Source: Shewanella cutis (GTDB lineage Bacteria; Pseudomonadota; Gammaproteobacteria; Enterobacterales; Shewanellaceae). Taken from it: a stretch of 64,000 nucleotides of DNA. Position numbers and translations under genes: made by a program. The stretch spans positions 62,001-126,000 of the forward strand of contig NZ_JACSDI010000009.1 of assembly GCF_022410515.1 (NCBI RefSeq), given 5' to 3'. This document shows positions 49,309 through 58,147 of this stretch, one piece after another. Numbering within the stretch: position 1 is the first letter of the stretch; each line of letters starts with the position of its first letter. The notes under the pieces were generated by a model that saw only the letters and a program-made list of their open reading frames with translations, was not told the origin of the DNA and searched no databases.

Positions 49309-50637
49309 ATGTCTGAAATGACCCCCCGTGAGATTGTCCACGAGCTGGATGCCCATATTATCGGCCAGAAAAAGGCCAAACGTTCCGTCGCCGTCGCCCT
49401 ACGTAACCGCTGGCGTCGTATGCAATTGGATGCCGATTTCCGTCAAGAAGTTACCCCAAAAAACATTCTGATGATTGGCCCAACTGGCGTGGGTAAAACC
49501 GAAATCGCCCGCCGTTTGGCAAAGCTCGCCAACGCACCATTTATCAAGGTTGAAGCCACTAAGTTCACCGAAGTGGGTTACGTGGGTAAAGAAGTCGAGC
49601 AAATCATCCGTGATTTAACCGACATCGCCATCAAGCTGACCCGCGAACAACAAATGGGCAAATGCCGCCAACGCGCCGAAGAACACGCTGAAGAGCGCAT
49701 TCTCGATGCGCTGCTGCCCAAGCCTAAAAATGACTGGGACAACACCGACACAGATACCAGCTCCAATACCCGTCAAATCTTCCGTAAAAAGCTGCGTGAA
49801 GGCCAATTAGACGACAAAGAAATCGATATCGACGTGGCGCAGCCGCAAATTGGTATTGAAATCATGTCGCCACCGGGCATGGAAGAAATGACCAACCAAC
49901 TGCAAAGCCTGTTTAAAAATATGGGCCAAGCACCGGCCAAACGCCGCAAAATGAAGATCAAAGAAGCCTTTAAGCTGTTGATCGAAGAAGAAGCGGCCAA
50001 GCTGGTAAATCAAGAAGATTTAAAAGAGCAAGCCATTGAATTGGTTGAGCAGAACGGTATCGTGTTCCTCGACGAAATCGACAAAATCTGTAAGCGTGGC
50101 GAAACCTCAGGCCCTGACGTTTCCCGCGAAGGGGTACAGCGCGACCTATTACCTTTAGTCGAAGGCTGCACGGTAACCACCAAACACGGCATGGTGAAAA
50201 CCGACCATATTCTGTTTATCGCCTCGGGCGCATTCCAGATGTCAAAACCTTCAGATTTAATTCCTGAGCTACAAGGCCGTTTGCCGATCCGCGTTGAATT
50301 AGATGCGCTTACAGCCGATGATTTTAAACGTATTTTAACCGAGCCACATGCTTCACTGACTGAGCAATATATAGCGCTGATGGCCACCGAAGGCGTGACC
50401 ATTGAGTTTACCGAGTCAGGCATTGAGAGCATTGCCAAGGCGGCATGGCAGGTGAACGAGCGCACCGAAAACATTGGTGCCCGTCGTCTACATACCGTGA
50501 TGGAAAAGCTGATGGAAGATATCTCCTATGAGGCTTCTGACAAGTCAGGCAGCTCATTTGTGATTGATGCCGATTATGTGAGTGCTCACTTAGATAATCT
50601 GGTTCAAGACGAAGACTTAAGCCGCTTTATCCTGTAA
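49309..50637 (+). CDS. hslU: HslU ATPase subunit of the HslUV protease
   Basis: A 442-residue AAA+ unfoldase. The start is the ATG at 49309 ([10 protein letters not shown]), with GAGG 7 bases upstream; an in-frame GTG at 49297 overlaps that site. Walker [10 protein letters not shown] (~residues 55-63), the [14 protein letters not shown] pore-loop region, the I-domain (~110-240), Walker [10 protein letters not shown], sensor ASGAFQ, and the C-terminal tail DEDLSRFIL, which inserts into HslV, are all present. Length matches E. coli (443). Confidence 0.97.
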   Translation: MSEMTPREIVHELDAHIIGQKKAKRSVAVALRNRWRRMQLDADFRQEVTPKNILMIGPTGVGKTEIARRLAKLANAPFIKVEATKFTEVGYVGKEVEQIIRDLTDIAIKLTREQQMGKCRQRAEEHAEERILDALLPKPKNDWDNTDTDTSSNTRQIFRKKLREGQLDDKEIDIDVAQPQIGIEIMSPPGMEEMTNQLQSLFKNMGQAPAKRRKMKIKEAFKLLIEEEAAKLVNQEDLKEQAIELVEQNGIVFLDEIDKICKRGETSGPDVSREGVQRDLLPLVEGCTVTTKHGMVKTDHILFIASGAFQMSKPSDLIPELQGRLPIRVELDALTADDFKRILTEPHASLTEQYIALMATEGVTIEFTESGIESIAKAAWQVNERTENIGARRLHTVMEKLMEDISYEASDKSGSSFVIDADYVSAHLDNLVQDEDLSRFIL

Positions 50638-50705
50638 CAAGATCTATTAGCGAAAGCCGGCAATGTTCGGTATCCAAGATCTCGAACATTCGTGCAAAAT
50701 TGTGA

Positions 50706-50743
50706 TTGTGGCTAAGGCTGACACTTTGTAACCTTAGCCACAA
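50706..50743 (+). terminator. Probable terminator after hslU
   Basis: A 12-bp perfect stem (50706-50717 with 50732-50743) and a 14-nt loop. The following stretch (ATTGTTATGTT) is only moderately T-rich. A weaker hairpin (AATGTTCG/CGAACATT) lies just before at 50662-50690. Confidence 0.6.
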
Positions 50744-50792
50744 ATTGTTATGTTACAGCTTGTCCATTCCCCGTATTTTCTTGGCACCCACT

Positions 50793-51179
50793 ATGACCAC
50801 TAGCACACCCAATGTCACCGATCTTAAGCTCAAGCGTAAATCGCGCATTTTAGAAATCAGCTTCGATAACGGCGAGCAGTATCAACTCACCTGTGAGATG
50901 TTACGCGTCTATTCCCCCTCCGCCGAAGTTCATGGTCACGGTAACCCTAAGCTGGTCACCCACAAGAAAAATGTGAATATCACCCGCATCGAACCCGTAG
51001 GTAACTACGCAGTTAAAATCGTCTTCGACGATGGCCACGATACGGGGCTGTTCTCATGGCAAGTGCTTTACGATCTCGCCACTCACCAAGTGGAATTATG
51101 GGAAAAGTACTTAGCACGCCTACGAGCCGAAAAGGCCTCACGCGAACCCTTGATTGCGATGAATATAAAGTACAACTAA
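50793..51179 (+). CDS. DUF971 (gamma-butyrobetaine hydroxylase-like N-terminal) protein
   Basis: A 128-residue, single-domain DUF971 protein: LKLKRKSRILEISFDNGEQYQL, CEMLRVYSPSAEVHGHG, ITRIEPVGNYAVKIVFDDGHDTGLFSW and LYDLATHQVELWEKYLARL are the family landmarks. The domain is also found at the end of HCF101-type Fe-S carrier proteins and at the N terminus of gamma-butyrobetaine hydroxylase, suggesting a metal or Fe-S related role; the exact function is unknown. I chose the ATG at 50793; an upstream extension to 50706 would run through the hslU terminator. It follows hslVU and precedes an accessory islet. Confidence 0.85.
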   Translation: MTTSTPNVTDLKLKRKSRILEISFDNGEQYQLTCEMLRVYSPSAEVHGHGNPKLVTHKKNVNITRIEPVGNYAVKIVFDDGHDTGLFSWQVLYDLATHQVELWEKYLARLRAEKASREPLIAMNIKYN

Positions 51180-51187
51180 TCGAATTA

Positions 51188-51625
51188 AAGTCGTGGGGCT
51201 TCACCCCCTGATCTTGAATAAAGAGTCGACCAAGGAGGACTGCTCGTCCTATCAAAAACGTCCATGTTAAATAGCCAGCTCGATATCCCTATCTAGCGCT
51301 CAAAACGGCCTTTGGTCTTCGCCCTTGGATGCTCCAAGACGCCCCTAACGGAGTTGAAAGCCCCTTGTGCTCATCGCCAAATTTGCTATCGCTTCCGAAG
51401 GATGCGTCCCTGCACCTGCGAAAGCTAGCTTGCCATCTGATAGGCAGGATGCCTGAATGTTGTGAAGTGCAAGGATGCACGGGAACGACCATGGCAAGAC
51501 TCACGCAATTTGTCTATTCGCACTGCGGCAACTCCGAGGGGAAAGTGTATTCTGTAACTTCGGTGTTGGCCGTTAACCTCAAGAGAGTCATCGGTATTGC
51601 AAAATTTAACAATGGGTGTCTCGAT
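51188..51625 (+). repeat. Hairpin-rich intergenic repeat, copy R1
   Basis: It begins AAGTCGTGGGGCTTCACCCC (a hairpin) and runs to GGGTGTCTCGAT. Much of 51340-51625 is nearly identical to copy R2 (52436-52669). R1 has an extra stretch with two small hairpins having AGGA-containing loops (51442-51454 and 51467-51480). It fills the spacer between the DUF971 and DUF4375 genes; the ORFs over it have no support. Confidence 0.7.
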
Positions 51626-51675
51626 TTATTCTTTCTGTTACTTCTCTTGCTGACCTGAATATCTAAGGAAAGATA

Positions 51676-52263
51676 ATGTCGGAAAAAGTCCCCTGCACAG
51701 CCTGCAAAACCTTAATCATGCCCAGCACCGCCGAGCGCAACGCAGGCTTGTGTATGCCCTGCAAAAATGGCAATCGTGAAAATATTGAGCAGGCAAAAGC
51801 CTATTACCAAAAGGAGCGGGAATTAGATAAAACCTGCCCTTTTAGAGCCCTGTGGCGAGAAATAGTGGTGCGGGTGCACGACGATAAACAGGGCTTTCAC
51901 ACGTTAAGTGAAGCAGCGCAGCACTATTACGCCGTCAATTGTCTCTCTGGCGAAGTCTACAACGGCGGCTTTATCCAGTACTTCGATAACTCATCGGGTG
52001 AGCATTATGCTGTTGCCGAGCGCGGCCTTGAGCAAATAGGCGCTTTGCACTCATTAGCCCTATTACAACAGGCTAAACAAGCGGTATTTGGCGACCATCC
52101 CGTCCCCACAGATAGAGATCTGCGTCTGGCCGCAACCGATAATCCAGTAGCCGAAGCCCGACTCGACCAACTCGATGATGAGTTTTATAAAGACTTGGAT
52201 AATCTTGATATCAAGCTAGAAAGCTATGCGATACAAACGGGATTGGTTAACGCAATCGAATGA
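51676..52263 (+). CDS. DMP19-like (DUF4375) protein with N-terminal zinc-ribbon motif
   Basis: A 195-residue protein. Residues ~7-29 carry CTAC...CMPC, two CxxC pairs 17 residues apart, a probable zinc ribbon. The remainder (~60-190) has the DUF4375 signature SEAAQHYYAVNCLSGEVYNGGFIQYFDNSSGEHYAVAERGLEQIGA. A family member in Neisseria (DMP19) is a DNA mimic; others sit next to toxins as possible immunity proteins, but no toxin gene is visible here. AAGGAAAG precedes the ATG. It is bounded on both sides by direct repeats R1 and R2, consistent with an inserted or exchangeable gene. Confidence 0.72.
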   Translation: MSEKVPCTACKTLIMPSTAERNAGLCMPCKNGNRENIEQAKAYYQKERELDKTCPFRALWREIVVRVHDDKQGFHTLSEAAQHYYAVNCLSGEVYNGGFIQYFDNSSGEHYAVAERGLEQIGALHSLALLQQAKQAVFGDHPVPTDRDLRLAATDNPVAEARLDQLDDEFYKDLDNLDIKLESYAIQTGLVNAIE

Positions 52264-52361
52264 TTGCGGGTTTACTTCTATTAATTCAATCATTAAGCGA
52301 TGTACACCAAGAGCTAAAGGCATTCAACTTAATCTTGATTGGCTCATTGAACGACACTACT

Positions 52362-52669
52362 CAAAGTCGTGGGGCTTCACCCCACACCCGACCAAAAGGG
52401 GAAAAGCGCCTGTTCCCCTTTTGGATATCCCTCGGCGTCCCCGACGGAGTTGAAAGCCCCTTGTGCTCATTGACAAATTTGCTATCGCTTCCGAAGGATG
52501 CGTCCCTGCACCTGCGAAAGCTAGCTTGCCATCCATGGCAAGACTCACGCAATTTGTCTATTCGCCCTGCGGCAACTCCGAGGGGAAAGTGTATTCTGTA
52601 ACTTCGGTGTTGGCCGTTAACCTCAAGAGAGTCATCGGTATTGCAAAACTTAACAATGGGTGTCTCGAT
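52362..52669 (+). repeat. Hairpin-rich intergenic repeat, copy R2
   Basis: Same start (CAAAGTCGTGGGGCTTCACC) and end (GGGTGTCTCGAT) as R1, in the same orientation, but the variable inner hairpin is different (AAAAGGGG...CCCCTTTT at ~52392-52418) and the two AGGA-loop hairpins of R1 are missing. Confidence 0.7.
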
Positions 52670-52907
52670 AAATTTTGATTTTTGTGTCGGCAGCTATCTC
52701 AAAAAAATTGTAAATATCACATCTTTCAATCAATGGACAAAACGAACAGAAATTATGCGCGCACACTATCTACCCAGAATACTTTTTGTTATCGTGTAAA
52801 AATATTTCAAATCAGTGTGTTGCAATTTTTTGCCAAGTACTCAACGATGAAATGATGTGTATATACACTCTACAAACCTTAGGCGCCATCTACATATTAG
52901 GTAGTAT
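52670..52907. other. AT-rich spacer before the TIR-like gene
   Basis: A 238-bp stretch, strongly AT-rich, with no ORF. It presumably carries the promoter of the gene at 52908; the ATG is preceded by AGGTAGTAT. Confidence 0.35.
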
Positions 52908-54158
52908 ATGAAGAGAACAATTTTTTACTCTTGGCAATCAGATCTTCCTTCAAAAGGTAATAGAAATCTTATCGAGGATTCTTTAAAAAGGGCATTAAAT
53001 GCGATAAAGAAGAGCGATAGCGAGTCAGTAGAGCCAGCTCTTGATAGAGATACAGCAGGTATTTCAGGCAGCCCTTCTATTAGTGAAAGTATCTTTTCTA
53101 AAATTGCAGTTGCAGATGTCTTTGTTGCAGATGTGTCAATAATTAACGGTGAAGGAAAAGGCAAGAAAACTCCTAACCCAAATGTGTTGATTGAACTAGG
53201 CTATGCCGTTTCCCAACTTGGTTGGGAGCGGGTAATTTTGGTTCAAAACACGTTCTATGGAGAGCCAGAAGCGTTACCGTTTGATTTGAGAGGAAGAAGA
53301 GTTGTCACTTATGAATTCAATCAGGATCTAAGTGATAGGCCAGCAGTAAGGGGATTACTTCAAGGTCGTCTAGAATCAGCCATTAAATCAGCATTGGAAA
53401 TTTCATCAACTGACATTCTCCCTACAGGAAAAAATGCTCCTATTTGGTGGGGAATATGGAAAAAATCTAACCCAGGAAAATCTTATGGGGGTGAGTTATT
53501 TATTCGAGATATTACTTCGAATGGTTTTCTCTTTGACTTAATGGTTTTTAATGGTTCTCATACTGGAACTATCACAGCAGAAGCAATCTGTGCCTCCAAG
53601 GACAGTGCCTATGCCAGGATAGAAAATGGTCCTGATAAAAAGTTTGGAGAGATTCATTTCAGGCGTGAATTCCAGGGAGGAAAGAGATTAATTAATATAG
53701 AAGAAACATCTAGCTGTAATTCGCACCGCGGAATGGGAGTCCTGTTTGCTGGCGAGTTTACTTGGTCAACGGAATCAGTTTTTGAATTTGGCTATCTGAA
53801 TGAGATGGAGCTTAAGCGTCTTTATGAGCTCACTGGACAATACTTTTTTGAGTTCAGAAAAAGAATGGAAGGTGTAGGTGAGAGGGACAACTTGGATACT
53901 TTTCAATGCAAGGTTGTCGCAGGCGGAGTAAGGGGAATGTATACATATTATGAAGGTATAGTAATGAGCGGAACTCGAGGTGAGATGTGGGCAGCTTATA
54001 TTGATAGTGAAGCTGAGGCTGTTAGATACTTTACGACTCAAAAAGAGTGGCAAAAATGCTTACCTAAAACTATCGAATCTTGGAGAGAAAGTTTCAATGA
54101 TAAAAGAGTTTTGTTTGAACATGATATAGAAGTTGTACCTTCAGGTATTTTTGATTAA
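52908..54158 (+). CDS. TIR-like nucleotide-binding protein with unknown C-terminal domain
   Basis: A 416-residue protein. Residues ~1-165 form a TIR/nucleoside-deoxyribosyltransferase-like fold: IFYSWQSDLPSKGNRNLIEDSL, LDRDTAGISGSPSISESIFSKI, ADVFVADVSIING, and NPNVLIELGYAVSQLGWERVILV, where the Glu in IELGYA is a candidate catalytic residue. The second half (~180-416) has no motif I recognise. The base composition is much more AT-rich than its neighbours (AAA/AAT/ATT codons common), and repeat copies lie on both sides, pointing to recent transfer. TIR-type proteins often act in antiphage defence by consuming NAD+; whether this one does is inference. Confidence 0.65.
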   Translation: MKRTIFYSWQSDLPSKGNRNLIEDSLKRALNAIKKSDSESVEPALDRDTAGISGSPSISESIFSKIAVADVFVADVSIINGEGKGKKTPNPNVLIELGYAVSQLGWERVILVQNTFYGEPEALPFDLRGRRVVTYEFNQDLSDRPAVRGLLQGRLESAIKSALEISSTDILPTGKNAPIWWGIWKKSNPGKSYGGELFIRDITSNGFLFDLMVFNGSHTGTITAEAICASKDSAYARIENGPDKKFGEIHFRREFQGGKRLINIEETSSCNSHRGMGVLFAGEFTWSTESVFEFGYLNEMELKRLYELTGQYFFEFRKRMEGVGERDNLDTFQCKVVAGGVRGMYTYYEGIVMSGTRGEMWAAYIDSEAEAVRYFTTQKEWQKCLPKTIESWRESFNDKRVLFEHDIEVVPSGIFD

Positions 54159-54355
54159 ATAGCCTAATAAACGATCCAAATAACAACCAATCACAGCGTA
54201 ATTAGTGCTAATGGAGCCTGCCAAAAAAGACAGGACAGGCGCCGATCTTTGGGGATTAATAGCTCGCACAGTTGCTACAGAAGTTCACCTTCCCCTGCGA
54301 AGTTGTCGAAATACGTAGATAAAAATGCCGTGGCGACATCACGGATGATGGCGCA

Positions 54356-54402
54356 GGCTCGGGGGGACAAGGATGTCCCATCTGAGCCGTTAGGCAATTT
54401 TT
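54356..54402 (+). terminator. Hairpin with AGGA tetraloop and T-run
   Basis: A two-tier stem (GGCTC/GAGCC and GGGACA/TGTCCC) with loop AGGA, followed by AATTTTTATT. It can terminate the TIR-like gene's transcript. The inner part ACAAGGATGT also matches the CsrA-binding consensus core. Confidence 0.5.
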
Positions 54403-54434
54403 ATTGGAGTATGAGGCCACTAATCAATGCATGT

Positions 54435-54523
54435 AACTTCGTTAGGGGCGTCTTGGAGCATCCAAGGAGGATAGGACGAGCAGTCCTCCTTGGTCGGGTG
54501 TGGGGTGAAGCCCCACGACTTTG
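54435..54523 (-). repeat. Hairpin-rich intergenic repeat, copy R3 (inverted, partial)
   Basis: On the minus strand it reads CAAAGTCGTGGGGCTTCACC, then the AAGGAGGACTGC hairpin as in R1, then GGATGCTCCAAGACGCCCCT as in R1. It is inverted relative to R1 and R2, so R2 and R3 form an inverted pair around the TIR-like gene. Confidence 0.7.
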
Positions 54524-54697
54524 CCTTTGCTTTTAAAAGCCTTTTAAACACAATAAACGAAGTTTACAAATAAACCTCATTGGAAATCCCGACAAATCCC
54601 CCGCCTTGTGATCCTCACAGTGCTGCAATCCGTAATGTTCAGCAATATCCCATCGCGAAATGTGTAACCGCGACAGTCATTCATCAGAGTCCACCTA

Positions 54698-56275
54698 ATG
54701 CAATTACGGCAGCAATCACAGCAGCAATTACAGCACTTCCATACGGTTAGGCTGATTTTGGGCGATCAGCTTAACGCCCAGCATACTTGGTATCAGCAAG
54801 TCGATCCCAAGGTGCTGTATTTAATTGCAGAATTGCATCAAGAAAACACCTATGTGACTCACCATGTGCAAAAAATTTGCGCGTTTTTCAGCGCTATGGC
54901 GCAGTTTGCCAGCGAGCTTGGCGCTGCGGGGCATCAAGTGCGTTACCTCACCCTCGACGATACCCAAGACTTTGCCGACCTCAACACATTACTAGAGTAT
55001 TTTGTCGCCGAAACGAGGGCGATTAAGTTTGAATATCAACGGCCTGACGAATATCGACTCCTCGCGCAATTAAGTCAGTTGAAGTTGGCCAATACCGTGG
55101 TGAATTGCGTCGATACCGAGCACTTTTTATTGCCCTTTGACGAGATTGATAGGGAATTCCCCCAAGGACAGCATAGACTGATGGAGCATTTTTATCGGCG
55201 AATGCGCAAAAGATTCAATATCTTAATGACAGATGGCAAGCCCGTAGGCGGACAATGGAACTTTGATGCCAACAACAGGCAAAAGCTTAAATCCCAAGAT
55301 ATCAAATCGCTCCCAACACCCTTGATGTTTGGCCACAATGTGCAAGACATTCTCGAGCGTCTTCAACGCCATGGGATTAATACTATGGGCAAGGCGGATA
55401 CACATTTACTCTGGCCGATAAACCGCGCACAAAGCCTCGAATTACTTCAGTATTTTTGTGAATACTGCCTACACGCCTTTGGCCGGTTTCAAGATGCGAT
55501 GACCCAGCAACATCCAGCGCAGTGGAGCCTGTATCACAGTCGGCTGTCCTTTAGCTTAAACGCCAAACTTATCAGCCCATTAGAAGTGATCAATGCGGTG
55601 ATTGAGCACTATCATGCCAATCCTTTTATTGAGATAGCTCAGGTCGAAGGCTTTGTTCGGCAAATCATCGGCTGGCGTGAATATGTGCGCGGCATCTATT
55701 GGGCCAATATGCCCAACTACGCCAACATTAATGCCCTCGAGGCCAAGCGCAAGCTGCCCGACTACTTTTGGCATGGCAAGACTCAAATGAACTGCCTGCA
55801 CCACGCCTTATCTCAGTCACTGGATTTTGCCTATGCCCATCATATTCAACGTTTGATGGTGATTGGCAACTTTTGTTTATTGACCGAAATCGCCCCCGAT
55901 GAGGTGGATAAATGGTACTTAGGCGTGTATGTGGATGCGATTGAATGGGTCGAAATGCCCAACACTCGCGGCATGGCGCTATTCGCCGATGGCGGCATCG
56001 TCGGCACTAAACCCTATGCCGCAAGCGGCAGTTATATCAATAAAATGAGTGATTACTGCGGCAGTTGTCATTACAAGATAAAAGAACGTAGCGGTGAATC
56101 AGCCTGCCCGTTAAACAACCTGTATTGGCGCTTTATGGATAAACACCGCGCGCAGCTCACCCATAATCCACGCATCGCCATGCTGTACCGCACTTGGGAT
56201 AACACTGAGGAGTCGGTTAAACAGGCTATTTTGGCCACTGCCGAACAGCATCTCGCGCAACTGGAACGGCTATAA
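54698..56275 (+). CDS. Fe-S cryptochrome/photolyase (PhrB-type, probable (6-4) photolyase)
   Basis: A 525-residue member of the deoxyribodipyrimidine photolyase-related (FeS-BCP) family, which repairs UV-induced (6-4) photoproducts with blue light. The N-terminal antenna domain begins VRLILGDQLNAQHTWY with YLIAELHQENTYVTHHVQKI. The FAD domain includes GWREYVRGIYW and FWHGKTQMNCLHHAL. The iron-sulfur ligands are probably the Cys in MNCLHH plus the cluster DYCGSCHYKIKERSGESACPLN. The call of 6-4 specificity is from the family; Class I CPD photolyases lack these cysteines. It is probably co-transcribed with the downstream SDR gene (25 bp gap). Confidence 0.88.
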   Translation: MQLRQQSQQQLQHFHTVRLILGDQLNAQHTWYQQVDPKVLYLIAELHQENTYVTHHVQKICAFFSAMAQFASELGAAGHQVRYLTLDDTQDFADLNTLLEYFVAETRAIKFEYQRPDEYRLLAQLSQLKLANTVVNCVDTEHFLLPFDEIDREFPQGQHRLMEHFYRRMRKRFNILMTDGKPVGGQWNFDANNRQKLKSQDIKSLPTPLMFGHNVQDILERLQRHGINTMGKADTHLLWPINRAQSLELLQYFCEYCLHAFGRFQDAMTQQHPAQWSLYHSRLSFSLNAKLISPLEVINAVIEHYHANPFIEIAQVEGFVRQIIGWREYVRGIYWANMPNYANINALEAKRKLPDYFWHGKTQMNCLHHALSQSLDFAYAHHIQRLMVIGNFCLLTEIAPDEVDKWYLGVYVDAIEWVEMPNTRGMALFADGGIVGTKPYAASGSYINKMSDYCGSCHYKIKERSGESACPLNNLYWRFMDKHRAQLTHNPRIAMLYRTWDNTEESVKQAILATAEQHLAQLERL

Positions 56276-56300
56276 CGACTGAGTATTGAGGAGAAAAACC

Positions 56301-57011
56301 ATGCATATTCTAGTACTGGGCGGCAGCGGTGGTATAGGTCAAGCGATGGTCAATAAGCTTGGCGAAACCTATCCCAAGGCCACTATTCATGCGACCTATA
56401 AACAGCATCGGCCAGATACTGGGCGAGACGATGGCGTTATCTGGCATCAGCTTGATATCACCCATGAGGAGGAAATTAAGCAACTGAGTCAAAACATCCC
56501 CCAATTAGATTGGCTGATTAACTGTATTGGCATACTGCACACCGAGGATAAGGGGCCAGAAAAAAGCTTACAGACCCTCGATGCGGATTTTTTCCTGCAC
56601 AATATCAAGCTAAATACCCTCCCCAGCATGATGCTGGCAAAACACTTCAGCCATGCCTTAAAACAAAGTCACTCAGCAAGATTTGCGGTGATTTCGGCCA
56701 AAGTCGGCAGCATTAGCGATAACCGCTTGGGTGGCTGGTACAGTTATCGCGCCTCAAAAGCGGCGCTGAATATGTTTCTTAAAACGCTATCGATTGAATG
56801 GCAAAGAAGCATCAAACACTGCGTGGTGCTAGCACTGCATCCCGGCACCACGGATACGCCATTATCCAAACCTTTTCAGCAGAGTGTGCCCAAAGATAAA
56901 TTGTTTACACCAGAGTACGTTGCCCAGTGTTTCGTGGGTATTATTGCCAATGCCACCCCAACTCAAACAGGGCAATTTTTGGCCTACGATGGTGCAGAAT
57001 TACCTTGGTAG
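56301..57011 (+). CDS. CsgA/C-factor-like SDR protein
   Basis: A 236-residue short-chain dehydrogenase-like protein. HILVLGGSGGIGQAM is the nucleotide-binding loop (GGSGGIG), DWLINCIGILH stands in the NNAG position, and WYSYRASKAALNMF contains the YxxxK site. I chose the ATG at 56301 (GAGGAG about 8 bases upstream). Photolyase-linked SDRs of this type occur in other gammaproteobacteria; the substrate is unknown. Confidence 0.8.
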   Translation: MHILVLGGSGGIGQAMVNKLGETYPKATIHATYKQHRPDTGRDDGVIWHQLDITHEEEIKQLSQNIPQLDWLINCIGILHTEDKGPEKSLQTLDADFFLHNIKLNTLPSMMLAKHFSHALKQSHSARFAVISAKVGSISDNRLGGWYSYRASKAALNMFLKTLSIEWQRSIKHCVVLALHPGTTDTPLSKPFQQSVPKDKLFTPEYVAQCFVGIIANATPTQTGQFLAYDGAELPW

Positions 57012-57087
57012 CGACACAAGCGTTTAGCACTGATACGGATGAACCTTGGCAGCTTTCTGTACTGACACCTCTTAACCTTGGCACCTC

Positions 57088-57564
57088 TTAACCCTGACAA
57101 AAGTAGGCATAATTGATGCGGCCGCCTAGCTCCCATACGGCGGTCCAGCCGTTCACATCGCTCATATAGCTGAAATAAATGCCATGGGATTCAAGGCAAG
57201 TTTCTTGGAAAGCAGCTTTGTTGTCGTTAATAAATTGCGCCGAAGCCGCCAAAATATCACTACACTCCTCATCGTCGGCGACTAACCAAATAAAGTCATC
57301 ACGCCAATAATCCCGTGCTACGGCATCTTCAGGAGAATATAAATCCAGTTTTTGCTTGAGTGTTTGCCACTGATCGGGCGTGACATTGCAGGAGATCGCC
57401 AACTTATCGTATACCCCAGCACCGCCCGCCCAAAAGGATAAATCAAAGTCTAACTGCTGCGGCTTGGGTGCAAAGCCCAACAGATTTTCAATCACTTGTA
57501 AGCTTTTAGCTAAATCAGCATCGGGCCTGCGATAACGCACCTCAACACCATCATACTCACGCAT
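57088..57564 (-). CDS. Conserved-looking hypothetical protein
   Basis: A 158-residue soluble acidic protein with no signal peptide and no motif I recognise. It is rich in Trp, Tyr and Asp (for example DFDLSFWAGGAG, VARDYWRDDFIWLVADDEE, GIYFSYMSDVNGWTAVWELGG), and the regular alternation suggests an alpha/beta globular domain. It is upstream-adjacent (on the minus strand, after) to the RegA-like gene, with a 31-bp gap, and may be in the same transcript. No function assigned. Confidence 0.6.
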   Translation of the reverse strand: MREYDGVEVRYRRPDADLAKSLQVIENLLGFAPKPQQLDFDLSFWAGGAGVYDKLAISCNVTPDQWQTLKQKLDLYSPEDAVARDYWRDDFIWLVADDEECSDILAASAQFINDNKAAFQETCLESHGIYFSYMSDVNGWTAVWELGGRINYAYFCQG

Positions 57565-57595
57565 TCCACGACTCCTTCATTCAGCGAATGCTCGT

Positions 57596-58147
57596 TTACT
57601 TGAGCGGCCCAGTTTCACTCACCGGTTTCTTTAATAACTTACGCTGCAAGGTGCGGCGGTGCATCCCCAGTTGCCGAGCTGTGGCCGACACATTGCCCTG
57701 ATTAGCATTGAGCACCTGCTGAATATGCTCCCACTCCAGCCGTTTAGGATTAAGTGGCGAGTCGTCAACATCATCTTCTTGCAGGCTATTGGAATGAACA
57801 TCAAGCTCAAAGGCCGCCAACAGGGTTTGGGTGTCAACGGGTTTAGCTAGATAGTTATCCGCGCCAAGACGAATCGCTTCCACTGCGGTGGCAATGCTGG
57901 CGTAGCCCGTCAGTAGCACCATCACCACTTTAGGTAACAAATTACGCAGCGGTACAATTAAACTCAGGCCGTTGGCCTCGGCCAATTTCATATCCAGCAG
58001 GATATGGGTTGGGCAACACTCCCGCGCCACCAACAGGGCATTGCTGGCATCGTGGCTTAAACGACATTCAAAACCATGGCGGGTTAAACGCCGCGCTAAA
58101 ATACCTGCAAGCGCTTGATCATCTTCAATAATCAATAGCCGTTTCAT
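57596..58147 (-). CDS. RegA/PrrA/RoxR-type response regulator
   Basis: A 183-residue regulator. The receiver domain (residues 1-115) has EDD at 8-10, the phospho-acceptor Asp in HILLDMKLAEANGL, Thr in LLTGYAS and Lys in YLAKPV. The C-terminal Fis-type helix-turn-helix (NQGNVSATARQLGMHRRTLQRKL) is nearly that of RegA/PrrA, redox global regulators. The start overlaps the kinase gene's stop by 4 bp (ATGA). Confidence 0.88.
   Translation of the reverse strand: MKRLLIIEDDQALAGILARRLTRHGFECRLSHDASNALLVARECCPTHILLDMKLAEANGLSLIVPLRNLLPKVVMVLLTGYASIATAVEAIRLGADNYLAKPVDTQTLLAAFELDVHSNSLQEDDVDDSPLNPKRLEWEHIQQVLNANQGNVSATARQLGMHRRTLQRKLLKKPVSETGPLK

Larger units (their letters stand above)
54159..54697. 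other. Intergenic region with hairpins and repeat R3
   Basis: A 539-bp spacer. It includes a structured stretch at 54356-54388 (outer GGCTC/GAGCC, inner GGGACA/TGTCCC around an AGGA loop, then a T-run), the inverted repeat copy R3 (54435-54523) and an AT-rich leader before the photolyase gene. No gene is supported. Confidence 0.45.

Noticed and set aside
51329..52678. Short ORFs over repeats R1 and R2 (for example 51329-51658, 52260-52601)
   Set aside because: The same translated stretches recur because the DNA repeats recur; composition and hairpins indicate non-coding sequence.
51188..54523. Integron attC sites or a CRISPR array
   Set aside because: The repeats are few, long, unevenly spaced and variable inside; there are no regular spacers, integrase or cas genes.
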